Assembly (NCBI GenBank): GCA_963681505.1
Contig: OY811974.1
Span: forward strand, 4,389,271-4,453,270
Reading direction: 5' to 3'
DNA: 64,000 nt
From: Eunapius fragilis
Taxonomy: Eukaryota; Porifera; Demospongiae; Spongillida; Spongillidae
Both the position numbers and the translations under genes were made by a program. Position 1 is the stretch's first letter. Each line of letters opens with the position of its first letter. The notes under the pieces were generated by a model. It saw nothing but the letters and a program-made list of their open reading frames with translations, did not search any database and had not been told where the DNA came from. Positions 11,990 to 23,400 of this stretch are shown here, piece after piece.

Positions 11990-12855
11990 ATCAACTTCTT
12001 CATGATAAAGTACTCACGTTTTGATCCATTGCATAGCCAACCAACAATTTGCTGTATATGAGTCAGTTTTTCCCATTGTACATTAATGAACTATTCTTTA
12101 ATACTGCTGTACTGCATGCTGGCGACTATATTGTTATGTCTCATAGATCTATTACTAATCAACCTCATCATTATTTGTGAGGTGTAAGCATTTAAAGCTA
12201 AACCGGACCCGTGTGCCCAGCATGCATGTGTTGGATGTGATATGTAGCCACATCAATACCAAAAGGTTTACGTAGGTCTAGTAAGCAGGCCCGCGTTGAG
12301 AGCCAGGTTGGGGCCCGGGTAAAAACTCTCACTAGAGGCCCCCTCCTTAATACTTTTTAAAATGGACTAAAATTACTTATCTGCATGTTAGCGATTAAAT
12401 TTCGTCTGGCCATGAATTTTGATCAATCGACAAATGAAATTGCAGTGACACGATTACAGTAGATGAATAAATTAAGGTCCACTCAATAGTAGCCAGGTAT
12501 GTGCATTATGTCTACCCTATTATATTGTTCCGTTTATGAAAAATGGCCACTCGCATAATTAATTATTTACCTTTGTGAGTTTGAAAGAGCATTGCTTGTA
12601 TGTGGTTAAGCATGTGTCCACCTTTTTGTACCATACAATGGGTATTAGATGGATGTACCCATTGGATTTGAAGTGTGCTTATGCGGTTAACGTATATCAT
12701 GAATTTTAATGAGATTGTAAGGTAGCAAAAAATAACATAGTCCAAATCACACCAAACTTTTTTGAAGAACAGTTCTAATAACCTTATAATTTTTTTCTGT
12801 TTTAAACTGTCTGAGAAAATGATTCGTTGGACTGGGATACAGTACCTCTTTGAAG
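11990..12855. other. Intergenic or intronic stretch, no gene recognised
   Basis: AT-rich sequence with short open frames only. A G/C-rich block at about 12290-12350 looks like a decayed MITE end. If the HIF1AN copy is a gene, its 5' exons should lie here on the minus strand. A possible donor (AAAC|GTGAGT, about 12018) was seen but no recognisable FIH peptide. Confidence 0.35.
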
Positions 12856-12857
12856 GC

Positions 12858-13070
12858 TAGCAGCCATTTTGGTTGCCTCCCTAAAATGTTGTTCAGTTCT
12901 TGTACATGTAAGGTTTTAGTGATCAGGAAACCCACAAGGTTTACAAGTGCAGTACACCTAGCTATATGATGGCTGCATTGCATTTGTAAACATTGTGGGT
13001 TCCCTGTTTATTAACACCTTACAAGGACTTCACAGAACATTTTAGGGAAGCAACCAATATGGCTGGCGGC
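12858..13070. repeat. Fold-back element (long inverted repeat)
   Basis: Two arms of roughly 95-100 bp (about 12861-12957 and 12975-13066) are imperfect reverse complements, for example ACATTTTAGGGAAGCAACCA against GGTTGCCTCCCTAAAATGT. A spacer of about 15 bp separates them, so the transcript would fold into one long hairpin. It abuts the broken end of the DIRS-like element. No target duplication was resolved. Confidence 0.6.
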
Positions 13071-15193
13071 GGCAGTCCCAGGGAAAGCTACATGCTACTC
13101 ACCACTGACAAGTATGACTTGATGGTCTGGGGGGCTAAGCCATTGTTAGCCGGAGCTGTTGCGGAGTAACACAGCTATTTTTCAGTGAATGGGGAGAACA
13201 CGTTATAGTCTATGCAAAAATGAGAAAAACGTCTGAGTCCTGAGTCATACGACCTGTTGGTCGATGGGGCTAGACCGTCGTGAAGATACTGTTGAAGTGA
13301 TGTGTCCACGCTGGTGAGGTTCAGTCCCCTTCCAGGTCGACTGCTCCCTCTGGCATTCGGGCTGGGTCCCTGCTGGCTGTTGGAACCATTGAAAAGAAGG
13401 AATGCATGTTATCGCATGATAGATTGTCAGCAATATTTTTATCGCAGCTGGTAACATGTGTGGCAACCAGTCTAAAGTTGTATGCCTCAATCAACGAAGA
13501 AGAGACAGCGCAGCATGTACATTAGATCGGGCTGCTTGCATGTCCACGAACGCAGTACTGCCACAACTGCTTCATTGTCACGGTAACCGAGCACTAACAG
13601 GCTGTGCCATGCTGGTCCCCAGAGTAGGGCTGCCAGGACGATGGGCAGTAGTTCCTTCACCACAATGGTGAAGTTACGCCCCATCGCCATTGGATCTACA
13701 TAGCCTCTGCAACCCCAAGTGCCGGATGCGTCTGAAGCGAATTGTGCTGTTGTGTTAGATGCCAGGTACGAGGTACCGTTCCATGTGGTAGCAAACATCT
13801 TCCACCATTTTAGGTCCGACCAGAAGCCACGATTCAGGTGGATATGGTGCGCGTTCGTGCAATGGTGCTGCAGATCAATCATCATCCTGAGGAACAACCT
13901 GCCTGGGCGAACCACCTTGCACACTTGATTGAGATGGCCGATTAGCGACTCAAGGACTCTGTGGGTGCATGCTTTCATGTCTTCCCATTCAGCTAGAAGG
14001 GTGCACTGGTGGTCTAGCTTCTCTGCTGGCATCCTCAGTTCCTCAGCTGCTGGCCCTTCGGGCTTGTGGGTTGCTGATATGGAGTTTGTTCACTGCTTGA
14101 GCGTACTCGTCCGTCCCTGAGGCCCCTACGACCGTGAGGTCATCCAGGTAATGGTAGATATACATGTAAGGTACTCTGACAGCCTTCAGCCAATAATAAG
14201 TTCTGCATACCGGAGTAGAGGGGGCCTGGGTGGGGGTGATGTGCGATCACAAGTGAACTCAGCATACAGAACATGTATGCCATAAGTTGCCAGCAGGCGA
14301 TTACATGTATGATTACATGTATGCAAGGCCATTTCCATGCCGCCCATGCACGTTGTCATGGAAATGGGTGGGCAGAAACAAAACGTGGTACGCAGCCTAA
14401 TTGCTTAAATACAGATCCTCTAGAGACAAGCTATGAACTACTTCCACCTTGCCAGTGGGGGGAATGTTGCCGGTTCTTTGGGCATTGCGTCCACAGGTGC
14501 TGTTATGAGCACTCTCGGCAAATGTGGCAGTACTGGCAACGTGGGTGGTGGCCGCAAACAATGTTGTACAGCCTGCACACTTCCTGGCTCGGCTGGTTAG
14601 GCCACCTTGATGTACTGTTGTTGGGACCTGAGTGTGGTCTCTAGTGTGCACGCTGAGGATGAGTGGGCATCACTGAAGCAGTGGCGGCAATAAGGGGGGG
14701 GGGGGGGGGGGATTGCTTTGGCACGGTCAGTGATGGCTTCATTGTACATGTACAGCCTGGAGTTGGGCTGCAACCAGTTCAGGTCTCAGCACACGAGCAC
14801 CTCACCCCTGTACTACCTATCGTAAGCAACCTAGGCCATGCCTTAGAAGTTACATGCTGCTCGAACGATTGTGCGCCCATACATGTAGTTCGGGAGACTT
14901 CTTTGGGTATCTTGTTGACAGAACGGTGGCCATTCTTGAGAAACACTCGGATCCACTGTGAGATGTTGTGGAGAATTGTTTTGCACCCCAGCTGGCAAGG
15001 AGTGAGTTGGCCGGTTTGGGGTTCTGACATCTCGATGAATTTGAGATCAAGTATGTGGCGGGACAACTTCGATGGCAGCCCCACAGCCAGGTTGTATGAT
15101 GTATCGATCCCCTCATTTTAGGGATACCCCGGTGTCATGCCCAGTGAATGACACTATTGATGATTGGCCGTTTCCCGACCTCGAGGGGTCGAA
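13070..15193 (-). mobile_element. DIRS-like retroelement, 3' part (RT, RNase H, tyrosine recombinase start)
   Basis: In order on the minus strand: a pre-RT region at 15084-14779 (SQWIRVFLKNGHRS); the RT active site YHYLDDLTVVGAS at about 14170-14120; RT thumb and RNase H at 14032-13487; then a tyrosine-recombinase N-terminal segment at about 13280-13070 (GLAPQTIKSYLSVV). RT plus RNase H followed by a tyrosine recombinase instead of a DDE integrase is the hallmark of DIRS elements. Stops and frameshifts are common and the catalytic part of the recombinase is missing, so this copy is inactive. A hAT element interrupts it at 15202; the rest probably continues at 21476-22050. Confidence 0.7.
13487..14032 (-). 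pseudogene. DIRS-like RT connection and RNase H segment
   Basis: A 181-codon open frame, the longest surviving part of the element. It contains LESLIGHLNQVCKVVRPGR, HLNRGFWSDLKWW, the RNase H block FASDASGTWGCRGY with its first acidic residue, and KELLPIVLAALLWGP. The order and spacing match the RT-RNase H junction of DIRS-type elements. The frame shifts at 13490 into the linker before the recombinase. Confidence 0.75.
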
Positions 15194-15201
15194 CGTTGGT
15201 G
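15194..15201. repeat. Left 8-bp target-site duplication of hAT
   Basis: CGTTGGTG directly precedes the left terminal repeat CAGTGGCGTAG and is repeated exactly at 21468-21475 after the right end. Eight base pairs is the diagnostic hAT duplication length. Confidence 0.9.
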
Positions 15202-15520
15202 CAGTGGCGTAGCGAGGGGGGGGGGGGGGGGGGGGGGGCAGGGGGGGACATATGTCCCCGGGCGCAGGGATAAGGGGGCGCCAAAAAGACGATAGATAAT
15301 TAATTATCTCGCCAACGCAAAGTCGCGAACGCCGAACGGGCACTTAATGCCACCTATAAGGTAAGAAGGTAAACATCTGCGCATGCACGCAAACTTTTAA
15401 ATTCCTTTCTAATCCCCGACATTGAAGATACGGTATACAATCGACACCTTCATATTCTGTTTAATACACAGTGTCACGCTTTTACAGTTCGGAATCTCGG
15501 ATCGCCAGATAACTTGTGAG

Positions 15521-15900
15521 CAGCCCCGGATCCAGGATTTGGCTAAGGGGGGGGCGGTTTAACTGGAGGGGCGGCACATTGACAATGAATACATGCGAAG
15601 TCAGGGGCGGATACGAAAAGCGGGGGGGGGGGGGGGTGCTGTCCGTTTTAGGCCTGATACGAAAAGCGCGGGGGGGTGCAGTCTGCTTCAGGTCCGATAC
15701 AAAAAGTGGGGGGGGGGGGGGGGGGGGGGGGGGGGGGCTGCTTGCCGTACGATGATTTATATATTGGTTTGTGTGTGCGCGCGTGATAGTACGTGGGGAA
15801 TGGAGCCGTGGGGGGCGGCAATTGGTCTCAGAGGGCGGCATTTCGTATGAATGGGGGGGGGGCGGCCGCCCCCCCCGAGCCTATGGTGGATCCGGGGCTG
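15521..15900. mobile_element. hAT-type MITE nested in the hAT 5' region
   Basis: The 380-bp element is bounded by CAGCCCCGGATCCA and its exact reverse complement TGGATCCGGGGCTG (14-bp inverted repeats). It is flanked by identical 8-bp duplications CTTGTGAG (15513-15520 and 15901-15908). Inside are three diverged copies of a GATACGAAAAGCGGGGG-type motif with long G runs. There is no coding frame. It lies about 35 bp upstream of the hAT transposase start, in its presumed promoter. Confidence 0.9.
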
Positions 15901-15934
15901 CTTGTGAGCGCTTAGGGAAGGCCCGGCTCAGAGA

Positions 15935-18487
15935 ATGAAACGTAGCGGAGCTCAAAGTCGCAAAAGAAGGAAGGTACTAGAGAGTGAAGCAGCAAAATGC
16001 AGAAAAATGATGGAGGGTTTTCTCAGGAAGCAGCCTTTTTCTGCAGAATCAGATGGTGGTCATTTTCAGGATGATAAACTCAGGTCTGAAACATCCACTG
16101 ACGCAAATGAAATTGAAATGAACCACGACAATCATGACTCAATTAATGAAGATAACTCCACTAGCACATTGGACGATGCAAGTTCCTTCTTAGGCAATAT
16201 TACCTCTGTGGAGTGCAGATCTGGTAGCACACTTGACATTATAAGTTCTCATGACGTTGGCCATTTGACATTCGATCCAGTTTCACATCTTTCAGTCATA
16301 CCACAGTCCCTACGAGATGAAATGATAAAAGCAGGGTCAATTATGTTTCAGAATGCCTGCGGTACCTTTTCCACGTCAACTGGCGAACGTTCAATGACAC
16401 GCTCTTGGTTTCAGCGTCACCTTGCCAATGGAAGTATTGTGAACCGCTCTTGGTTATTATATTCACCACTAAATAAAGTTGCATATTGCTTTTGTTGTTT
16501 ATTGTTTACATCCTCATCGGCTAATTGCAGATCGGCTTTTGAATTAGGTACTGGGTTCAGCAAATGGAAGAAGCCAGAAAAATTAGTCTTACATGAGAAC
16601 AGTCCTAGTCATCGCAAATCGTTTACAATGTGGAAAGAAGCAGAGCGAAGAATAACTTCTGGTATAGGGATTGATGCTTGCACTGAAGCGATGATTCTAT
16701 CTGAAAAACAGCGATGGCGAGAAGTTTTAAAAACTATGCTAGCCTGTATAAAATATCTTGCTTCCCAAAAGTTAGCACTACGTGGTCATGAAGAACGATT
16801 GAGCAATGACTGTGATAATCCGGGAAACTTCCTTTCTCTCCTGAAACTGATTGGTCAATATGATCCTATTATTTCAGAACATCTGAAATATGCTAGAGAC
16901 AATCCTAAGTCTGTCTCATACTTATCCCCAGATATTCAGAACGAATTTATCAGTATTCTTGCAAACAGTGTAAGAAATCGATTGGTACAAGACATCATAA
17001 AAAGCAAGTACTATGGTTTACTCGTAGACTCAACACCTGATCTTGCCCATCGGGAGCAGTTATCACAGGTAATTCGGTTTGTTGACATTAATTTTGTATG
17101 CAAGAAAGTCTGTATCAAAGAAGTGTTTCTGGGTTTTATAGAGTTGCATTCATAAGATGCCTCTACCCTCGAGAAGGTCATTCTGGAGCGTTTGGAATCT
17201 GACGGAATACCTCTGGGTGATTGCAGGTCACAGTGCTATAATGCATCTGTAATGGCTGGTCATATATCAGGTCTTCAACAACGGATATGTGCCAGAAATC
17301 ACCGTGCATTGTTTCTAAACTGTGACAATCACAGTTTGAACTTAGCTGGACTGCACTCTGCCAAACAGGATCCAATTGTTGTGACCTTTTTTGGAACAAT
17401 TGAAAAAATTTATACGTTTTTCTCGGCCTCAACCCTACGGTGGGAAGAGCTGGAAAATGTGCTTCCACTTGTAGTGAAGCGGGAATGTGAAACTCGATGG
17501 AGTTCACGTGCAGAGGCTGTGAAAGCAATTAGTATTGGTCTAGATGAATTGGTGGGATTGCTTGAAAAGTTATTCGATGATACAATCGTGACACATGATA
17601 CCAGAAGTGAAGCACAGATTCTGTTAGCAGCGATTTTGAAATTTGAATTCTTTGTTTTGTTGCAATTTTGGAACACAATTCTTGGAAAACTAGATCGTGT
17701 TCAGAAGAGGTTGCAGGATCCAAGCATGAATTTTAAGGATGCTGCAGCTGACCTGAATGGTTTGCAACATAACCTTGCCACTGATAGTGACAAATTGTGC
17801 CTTGATGCTACAGAGAATGCAAAGATAAGAGGCACAGATTGGGGAATAGATGTAGAGCGTCGGATTAGGAGAAGACGACGAATGCCTGATGAATTGTCTC
17901 TGGATGCCGGACTAATTGCCGAACAGGAGATTAAGCGAGTTTTAAGAAGCATTCTTGACAGGCTCCACCAAGAGATTTTAACACGTTTCTCGCGATTGGA
18001 TGACATGAATTCTAAATTCGGCTTTCTACTTGATGTGACAAATTTACTGAATAGCAATGATGCCCTTGCTCACCATAATCATTGTGTTGAGCTAGGAAAA
18101 TTCTATGACACTGACATAAACGGGGAAGACCTCTCTACTGAAGTTTGTGATTGCAGGATGCTACTTAATAATAGAGGCGATATTTCTCCAAAGACTCCTA
18201 TAGAACTTCTGTCATTTATCATATCATATGGAGATGATGTATTCCCGAATCTCCGCATTTCACTCCAAATATTGCTTACAATTGCTGTACATGTATCTAT
18301 CACCAGTTGTGAACGCTCTTTCAGCAAATTAAAACTAATTTTGTCCTACTTGCGTTCGTCGATGGGACAAGATCGATTTAGCAACCTTGCTCTATTGAGT
18401 ATAGAAAGAGAAACGTTGGAGTGTATTAACTTTGATGAAGTTATTGACACATTTGCATCAGCAAAAGTCAGACGAATATATCTATAG
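15935..18487 (+). pseudogene. hAT transposase (zinc-finger MYM1/DUF4371 type), one internal stop
   Basis: A single frame of about 850 codons interrupted only by TAA at 17153-17155 (FIELHS*DAS). The N-terminus is basic (RKRRK). A TTF-like zinc-finger region follows (SWFQRHLANG, AYCFCCLLF, FSKWKKPEKLVLHENSPSHR). The RNase H-like core has VDSTPDLAHREQLS with the likely first catalytic Asp. At the usual CYDNAS site the sequence reads CYNASVM, so the second catalytic Asp seems lost by an in-frame deletion. The C-terminal dimerisation domain is well kept (SITSCERSFSKLKLI, YLRSSMGQDRFSNLALLSIE) and carries the candidate catalytic Glu. The start at 15935 follows the MITE closely. Family is firm; inactivity rests on the stop and the missing Asp. 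Confidence 0.85.
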
Positions 18488-18623
18488 CAAGAAACAAGTT
18501 TCATTTCCGTGTATTATACATGTGAATGATTGAAAATAGCGGTTATATAACACACAGGTACGAATAGCGCGCGCGGGGGGGGGGGGGCGCCATTAGGGCG
18601 TTATGTACCCGGGCGCTCAACTA

Positions 18624-21449
18624 CACGGCCAATAATTTGACAGTGAACCAGGGGCGTTTACGTTGGCGTTACGCTCGAGTATTTGTATCCGCGTAACGCT
18701 AGCGATCGGCACCGCTTTTTAATTTTAAAGTAACATTGTTTCGCGTATCGGTGGCGTGTTCTTGTCAGTACGTGAACGTAAACGTCGATGTATAGCCAGA
18801 TTATGCAAAAATCCGATACGGTAGCGTTTATGTGTAGTCAATAAGCATAAAAATAAGAATAAAAATTACATCGCATTATGCATACAAAAAATATTCAAAC
18901 AATACATGTCATTGTTCCAGTTGTGATGAAACAGTTTTCGTGGCAGAAATCTTGCTTGTGCCTTTCAACAGTGGTAGCAGTAATGGTGTTCATCGAAGAT
19001 CACATTGGTGTACCAAAGAAACTGATGTCTTGAAGTCTTGAGAAGGAATAAACCGAAGAATGTTTGTACGTGTCATCAAAGGGGATTCAAATTCATCCAG
19101 GACTGGTGCTCCTTCAGGTGTCAAGACAGGCTCCATGTGACGTACAACACAAAAGGTTGCCATGTCGACTTGAAAACAAGCAACCAGAAGTCCGATCTCT
19201 AAGTATGCATGTATAAGTTTAAGGTTTAAAAGAAACTTCTACATTAATCAATGCAAACTTACAGTAATATTGGCTGGTGATTTGTGTTGAATGAAGTCGC
19301 ATATGTTAATCAAGAGCCCATCAGACACAACGATGGTACTGCCACTTGTCACTTGTTGGTCTCTGTCCAATCCATGAGGCAGTTGAACTGTGAAACTTGG
19401 GTCAAGACTGTTCAAGATAACCTCACCAACCTTAGCAATGCTTAGCTTTATTAAGTCCAAACTGCATTTAATTGAATTTGAGTGCTACGAAGTTAAAATG
19501 TAGAGATTATTTTTTTTGTTAATTGTAATCCCTCCCAAAAAAGCAAACATGCAGGCAAAACTTGCCTTACGCAATGATCCTGGCTTATGTATGTGCTTAT
19601 TTTGTTTAGAATCAATTCCGTAGAGACATTCTTGTACTTCTGCTGATTCATAAAGCCTCACTAGGTCATCACCACACCTAATTCATAGAAGGCTAAAGGA
19701 CATAACACACAAGTAAACTGCATATACCTTTCAGATGGTTTGTAGTAACTTTCTGAAAACATAAATTGAATTGACATTGACATTGAAGTATGAATCAAAT
19801 CTGCATGCAATACTTACTTCATTAATTAGCAAAGTCCCATTATCAGAGTACTTGTAATGTGCCTTGCCCAGGTGTTGGCTTGTGGCATGACCGCTGTGAT
19901 ACTAGTGACTGGTGCTATGATGTACAAACTGGGCTCAGTTGGATGGTGCTCCAATAATAGTGCTTCTGCAAACACACCATCATGTTGTTCCTAAATATAG
20001 AAATGGAGTTACTTGCTTCTTCATTACAGACACACATGCAGGCACACAAAGTTATACCTGACATAGAAACTTTTGTATGCAGCATAAATGTTTCACATCA
20101 TTATAGACGCACTGAACAAAGTCGTTGAGAAATATGTGACCAACAGCAGGTGACACAACCATTGGAGAATAGAACCTCCTATTTGATCTCCACTGCATAC
20201 CATGGTACATTTCTCTAATGCATGTAAGAAAAACATCACATTGCTAATTCTTTTGGAGCATCAAGAATGGTACCTGAAATCTTTCTGGGGTACTACAGGA
20301 AAACGCACAAGGTTCTTTGAAATTTGATGGTTTGCCATACATTTCTTTACAGTATCCACAATGGAATTGACATAAAATGATATCCCACTAGATGTTGTAT
20401 GCTGAAAATACATAGCCAATCAATAAAAGGAAAATGGATAATCAAATGTATACCAAGGTTGGTGCTGTGTATCCTGTACAGAGGTGACGCTTTACGATTG
20501 TAGTCACACTTGGAAGGGATGAGTGTAGGCATCTTAGTGTGTGGAAGATGAATTTCAGGCTTCGTTGTCCCTATACATAATACATTTGCATTTTACATAT
20601 TCTATGGGTTATACTGCATGGATTGGGATTTCGTAATGCACTTATTTTTATACTCTAAAATGTAGCAATGCTTATGCACTGAGCATCAGATTCTACATCT
20701 AGCACAACACACTTTAATCGTAAATTCTTGGCAATGTCCGTTTTACTTACCATTGGTCGAGGACAATGAGCGATGAGATATGCCATTGCTTCAATCTTTG
20801 GCGAAAATGGTTTGTACCGCCCATTGACATGAGGGTCGCTTTGGATGAGACTCCACTGTCATCTAGAACATGTCCCATACAATTAATAGTATAGTAAACT
20901 TGAAAATCAGGAATACATGCTTACCCTCATCTGTACTAGAAGCGTCATCACTGCAACAATCATCGATACTGTGACCATCATCTGACTCACTAGGTTGTGA
21001 AGCTGAGACTCCAGACAAAGCAGAGCACGTGGCGGTAATTGGTTCTTCTATGTACGAACTAGTTACATTGTCCATGCTATCACAATAATCAAGTCTTCTC
21101 ACGTTGTCCAGATGGTACTGCGTTTCAAAGTGCCTTTCATACTTCGATTTGAAACTGCGCAAATCTATTGTGAGCAGCAGCCATTTTTTTAACGCTCACG
21201 TGACTTCGACTGCGTTGAATACCATTCCCATCGCAGCCGTAACGCCCGAGTTACTCATGCCAACAACGTTACGCTTCGGATATTACCCTACGTAAATTAC
21301 CCGTTTAATTCGCTAGCGTATTCACCCCTATCAAAACAAGCGTAACGCTAACGTTTAAATCACGGTTGCGTATTCGGCACGATTATCAGGTACGTATTGT
21401 CAAAGTTTGACCTTCGTTAGCGTTACGCATCCGGTAGGAATTGGCCGTG
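18624..21449. mobile_element. TA-flanked element with unknown multi-exon gene, nested in hAT
   Basis: The ends CACGGCCAAT (18624) and ATTGGCCGTG (21440-21449) are inverted repeats, each flanked by TA. Both subterminal regions carry repeated GCGTTACGC/GCGTAACGC motifs (about 18667, 18693, 21238, 21270, 21340, 21419), as expected of transposase-binding sites. The boundary lies inside the hAT right end, and removing it restores a short hAT terminus. TA duplication suits Tc1/mariner-like elements, but no such transposase is visible. Confidence 0.65.
18990..21160 (-). CDS. Unrecognised intron-rich gene carried by the TA-flanked element
   Basis: At least nine minus-strand exons with good splice borders can be read: about 21160-20925 (YERHFETQYHLD; acidic Ser/Asp-rich end), 20855-20751 (HVNGRYKPFSPKIEAMAYLI), 20570-20454 (HTKMPTLIPSKCDY), 20401-20274 (FYVNSIVDTVKKCMANH), 20214-20058 (RFYSPMVVSPAVGHIFLNDF), 19990-19818, 19680-19565 (DDLVRLYESAEVQECLYGID), 19460-19262 (LSIAKVGEVILNSLDP) and about 19203-18990, ending LVHQCDLR and TGA. 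Several donors are consensus GTAAGT/GTAAGC. One exon (19990-19818) appears to need a 1-nt frame change. No known domain is recognised. It could be the transposase of its carrier, a passenger, or a captured host gene. No upstream in-frame ATG was found for the first exon. Confidence 0.5.
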
Positions 21450-21467
21450 TATCACACTACGCCACTG

Positions 21468-21475
21468 CGTTGGTG
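21468..21475. repeat. Right 8-bp target-site duplication of hAT
   Basis: CGTTGGTG follows the right terminal repeat CTACGCCACTG and matches 15194-15201 exactly. Confidence 0.9.
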
Positions 21476-22050
21476 AGGAGACCGCTGAATGATGAGGGAA
21501 TATTAGTAAGGGAGGTGTCAAAACGTGGCATGCATGGTGGATGCAGCAAGTTGCATTAAATTATATTCAACTTGCTAAGATGCCTTATGAGCAGGCTGAC
21601 GTTACGATGATTATTGACGGGCAGGTCAAGGCCTTAATGCCTTACTAACAGGCCTACGCTATGATGCTTTATGAGCAGGTCGGCGCCTCGATGCCTTAAG
21701 CTACCGTAGACATGCCCTTGTTATAGGGGTATTACAAAGGGTTGTTACGCCTGCTAGGGGGACCGCTTGCCATTTCTTAACGGACATAAACCAGTCCCTC
21801 CGTGGATGGTTAAAGGACTTGGTCCTGTGCACAACTGGCTAAAGACGCTCGTTATTTTACTCTTACTCCGGCTCACCGTCGGTTTTATCATTGTAGATCG
21901 ACGTGGATTTTGATGCTTGGTGCTGGTGGGCCCTCCAGATTGGACACTGTGTCCAACTTCCTCCTCTTTGTAACCATCTTCCGTTCTGCCACACTCTCTC
22001 ATCTCATCGTCGGAGTTATCCACCAAATCATCGGCTTCCTGAATGCCCAA
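21476..22050 (-). mobile_element. Probable 5' part of the DIRS-like element
   Basis: This is the far side of the hAT insertion, so it should be the other half of the same host element. A 98-codon minus-strand frame at 22050-21754 (acidic start, basic Ser/Lys-rich middle) has the composition of a DIRS gag-like region. No conserved motif proves it. A short repeated motif around GAGCAGG/GGGCAGG occurs at 21590-21690. Confidence 0.4.
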
Positions 22051-22059
22051 CTCAACAAT

Positions 22060-22835
22060 TTGTATGGGTGCGCTCTAATTAAAGTTTAAGTATTAACACA
22101 CCTACAATAAGTGAAATTCGTAGTCATTGTGACGGCCAGTATTATACAGCTTTACATGTATTTCATATCGTACTTGTATCAATGGTGCGTAGTTCATATA
22201 GAATATATGTGGATACACGTAGGAATGGATACAAGTGTGATTGGGTTGAAAAGTTAAGGTAAAATGGTCCATACATGTACATTTAGGGATGAATTACCTG
22301 AAAAGCAATCAGATGAGGAACTGAGCTGAACGAATGTTTGAACATTTAGGGATGAATCACTTGAGAAGTCATCATGAGATGAGGATGACACTGACACTGC
22401 CCAGTAGTCATCATTTCCTACATTTAAAAATATAAGTAAATAATAAGCAAAGTAGCAAATTTTTATTCACAATACATGTACATGTATATGTACATGTTGA
22501 TGTAGACAGACTTGGTTATGTTTGTAGTGTGATATTGGTTATATCAAGTGGGAAACTTACATGGCGGCTCCTTCACAGTGGCATTGTGGTGCACCCACTG
22601 CTGGAGGGGGGGGGGGGGGGGGGCAGATATATACATGTATAAAGGCGCCCCCCCCCCCCCCCCTCACACACACAAAGCTTATGCACGTTAGCAGCACATA
22701 TATACGTGTACACGTCCATCCATTGCATGTATTTTACCACAAATTGTCACGGTCATTTTTACATGCAACTGACAAAGAATGGTGTGCACACACAGTCTAC
22801 TACATACAATGAAACTACAATAATGCACTTGAGAG
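22060..22835. other. AT-rich spacer with facing G and C runs
   Basis: No gene seen. A run of about 20 G (22604-22623) is followed 26 bp later by a run of about 16 C (22649-22664), with TATATACATGTATA between. Together they could form a hairpin. TACATGTA-type palindromes lie at 22270 and 22480-22495. Confidence 0.5.
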
Positions 22836-22839
22836 GTGA

Positions 22840-23400
22840 GAGGATGAACGTGATTGATTCTTTCGTCAGTGTTACAGTGTTTTGCGTTCTACTGACAAGA
22901 GCAATAATCCTTCAAGCCAAGCCTCTCCTGCACCATCATGGACCTCAATCGTGTTTTCACACGCTTTAGCGCAGAAAAGCTATGCTCGGCAGTACAGGAA
23001 CTGATCAGTATGGCAGAAATAATGCCTCACACTAGACACAACTCTGGAAACGCATCTTTAAGATGATATACTTCATTGCACAGAATATGCAATGCCCCAG
23101 TAAAAGTTTATCCATGAGTGCCGTTCTTCTTTAGAAATGTCCATCACACTGCTCCTTTAAACCATCACTTACCTCAATGTAGTCAATGTAGCTTTGTCAT
23201 TTGCATCCTATTCATTGTGGTCTTGTTCGATATCGTCTTCATCAGAATTGTGATCATCTGCTTGTGTGCATACCAATTTTGAGCTATGAAATTTACTGTA
23301 GGCCCTTGCAAAACAGATAAGTTCTTGAGATATGGAAGGAAGTCCTGCAATTCTTTCCTTTCTTTTGAACTCTTTATGACCTTTTCTTAGCAAGGCATTT
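22840..23400 (-). pseudogene. Decayed hAT transposase 3' end
   Basis: Minus-strand pieces match the C-terminal hAT dimerisation region: EVYHLKDAFPELC, then SSCTAEHSFSALKRVKTRL and MVQERL, then SVERKT. Frameshifts and stops separate the pieces. A further 61-codon frame at 23393-23208 lies upstream and is not diagnostic. It is a different, older copy than the element at 15202-21467. Confidence 0.6.

Larger units (their letters stand above)
15202..21467 (+). mobile_element. hAT DNA transposon, 6.27 kb, with nested insertions
   Basis: The ends are CAGTGGCGTAGCGAGG on the left and CTACGCCACTG on the right, an 11-bp perfect terminal inverted repeat flanked by identical 8-bp duplications. The transposase is on the plus strand at 15935-18487. 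The element contains a hAT-type MITE (15521-15900) and a TA-flanked element (18624-21449), so its original length was about 3.05 kb. Long G runs (15216-15238, 15709-15737, 18577-18588) lie near its ends. It is inserted in the DIRS-like element. The transposase is broken by one stop codon, so it cannot move on its own. Confidence 0.9.

Noticed and set aside
12747-12983. 78-codon frame as a small gene
   Set aside because: It overlaps the arms of the fold-back repeat and has no supporting motif or splice context.
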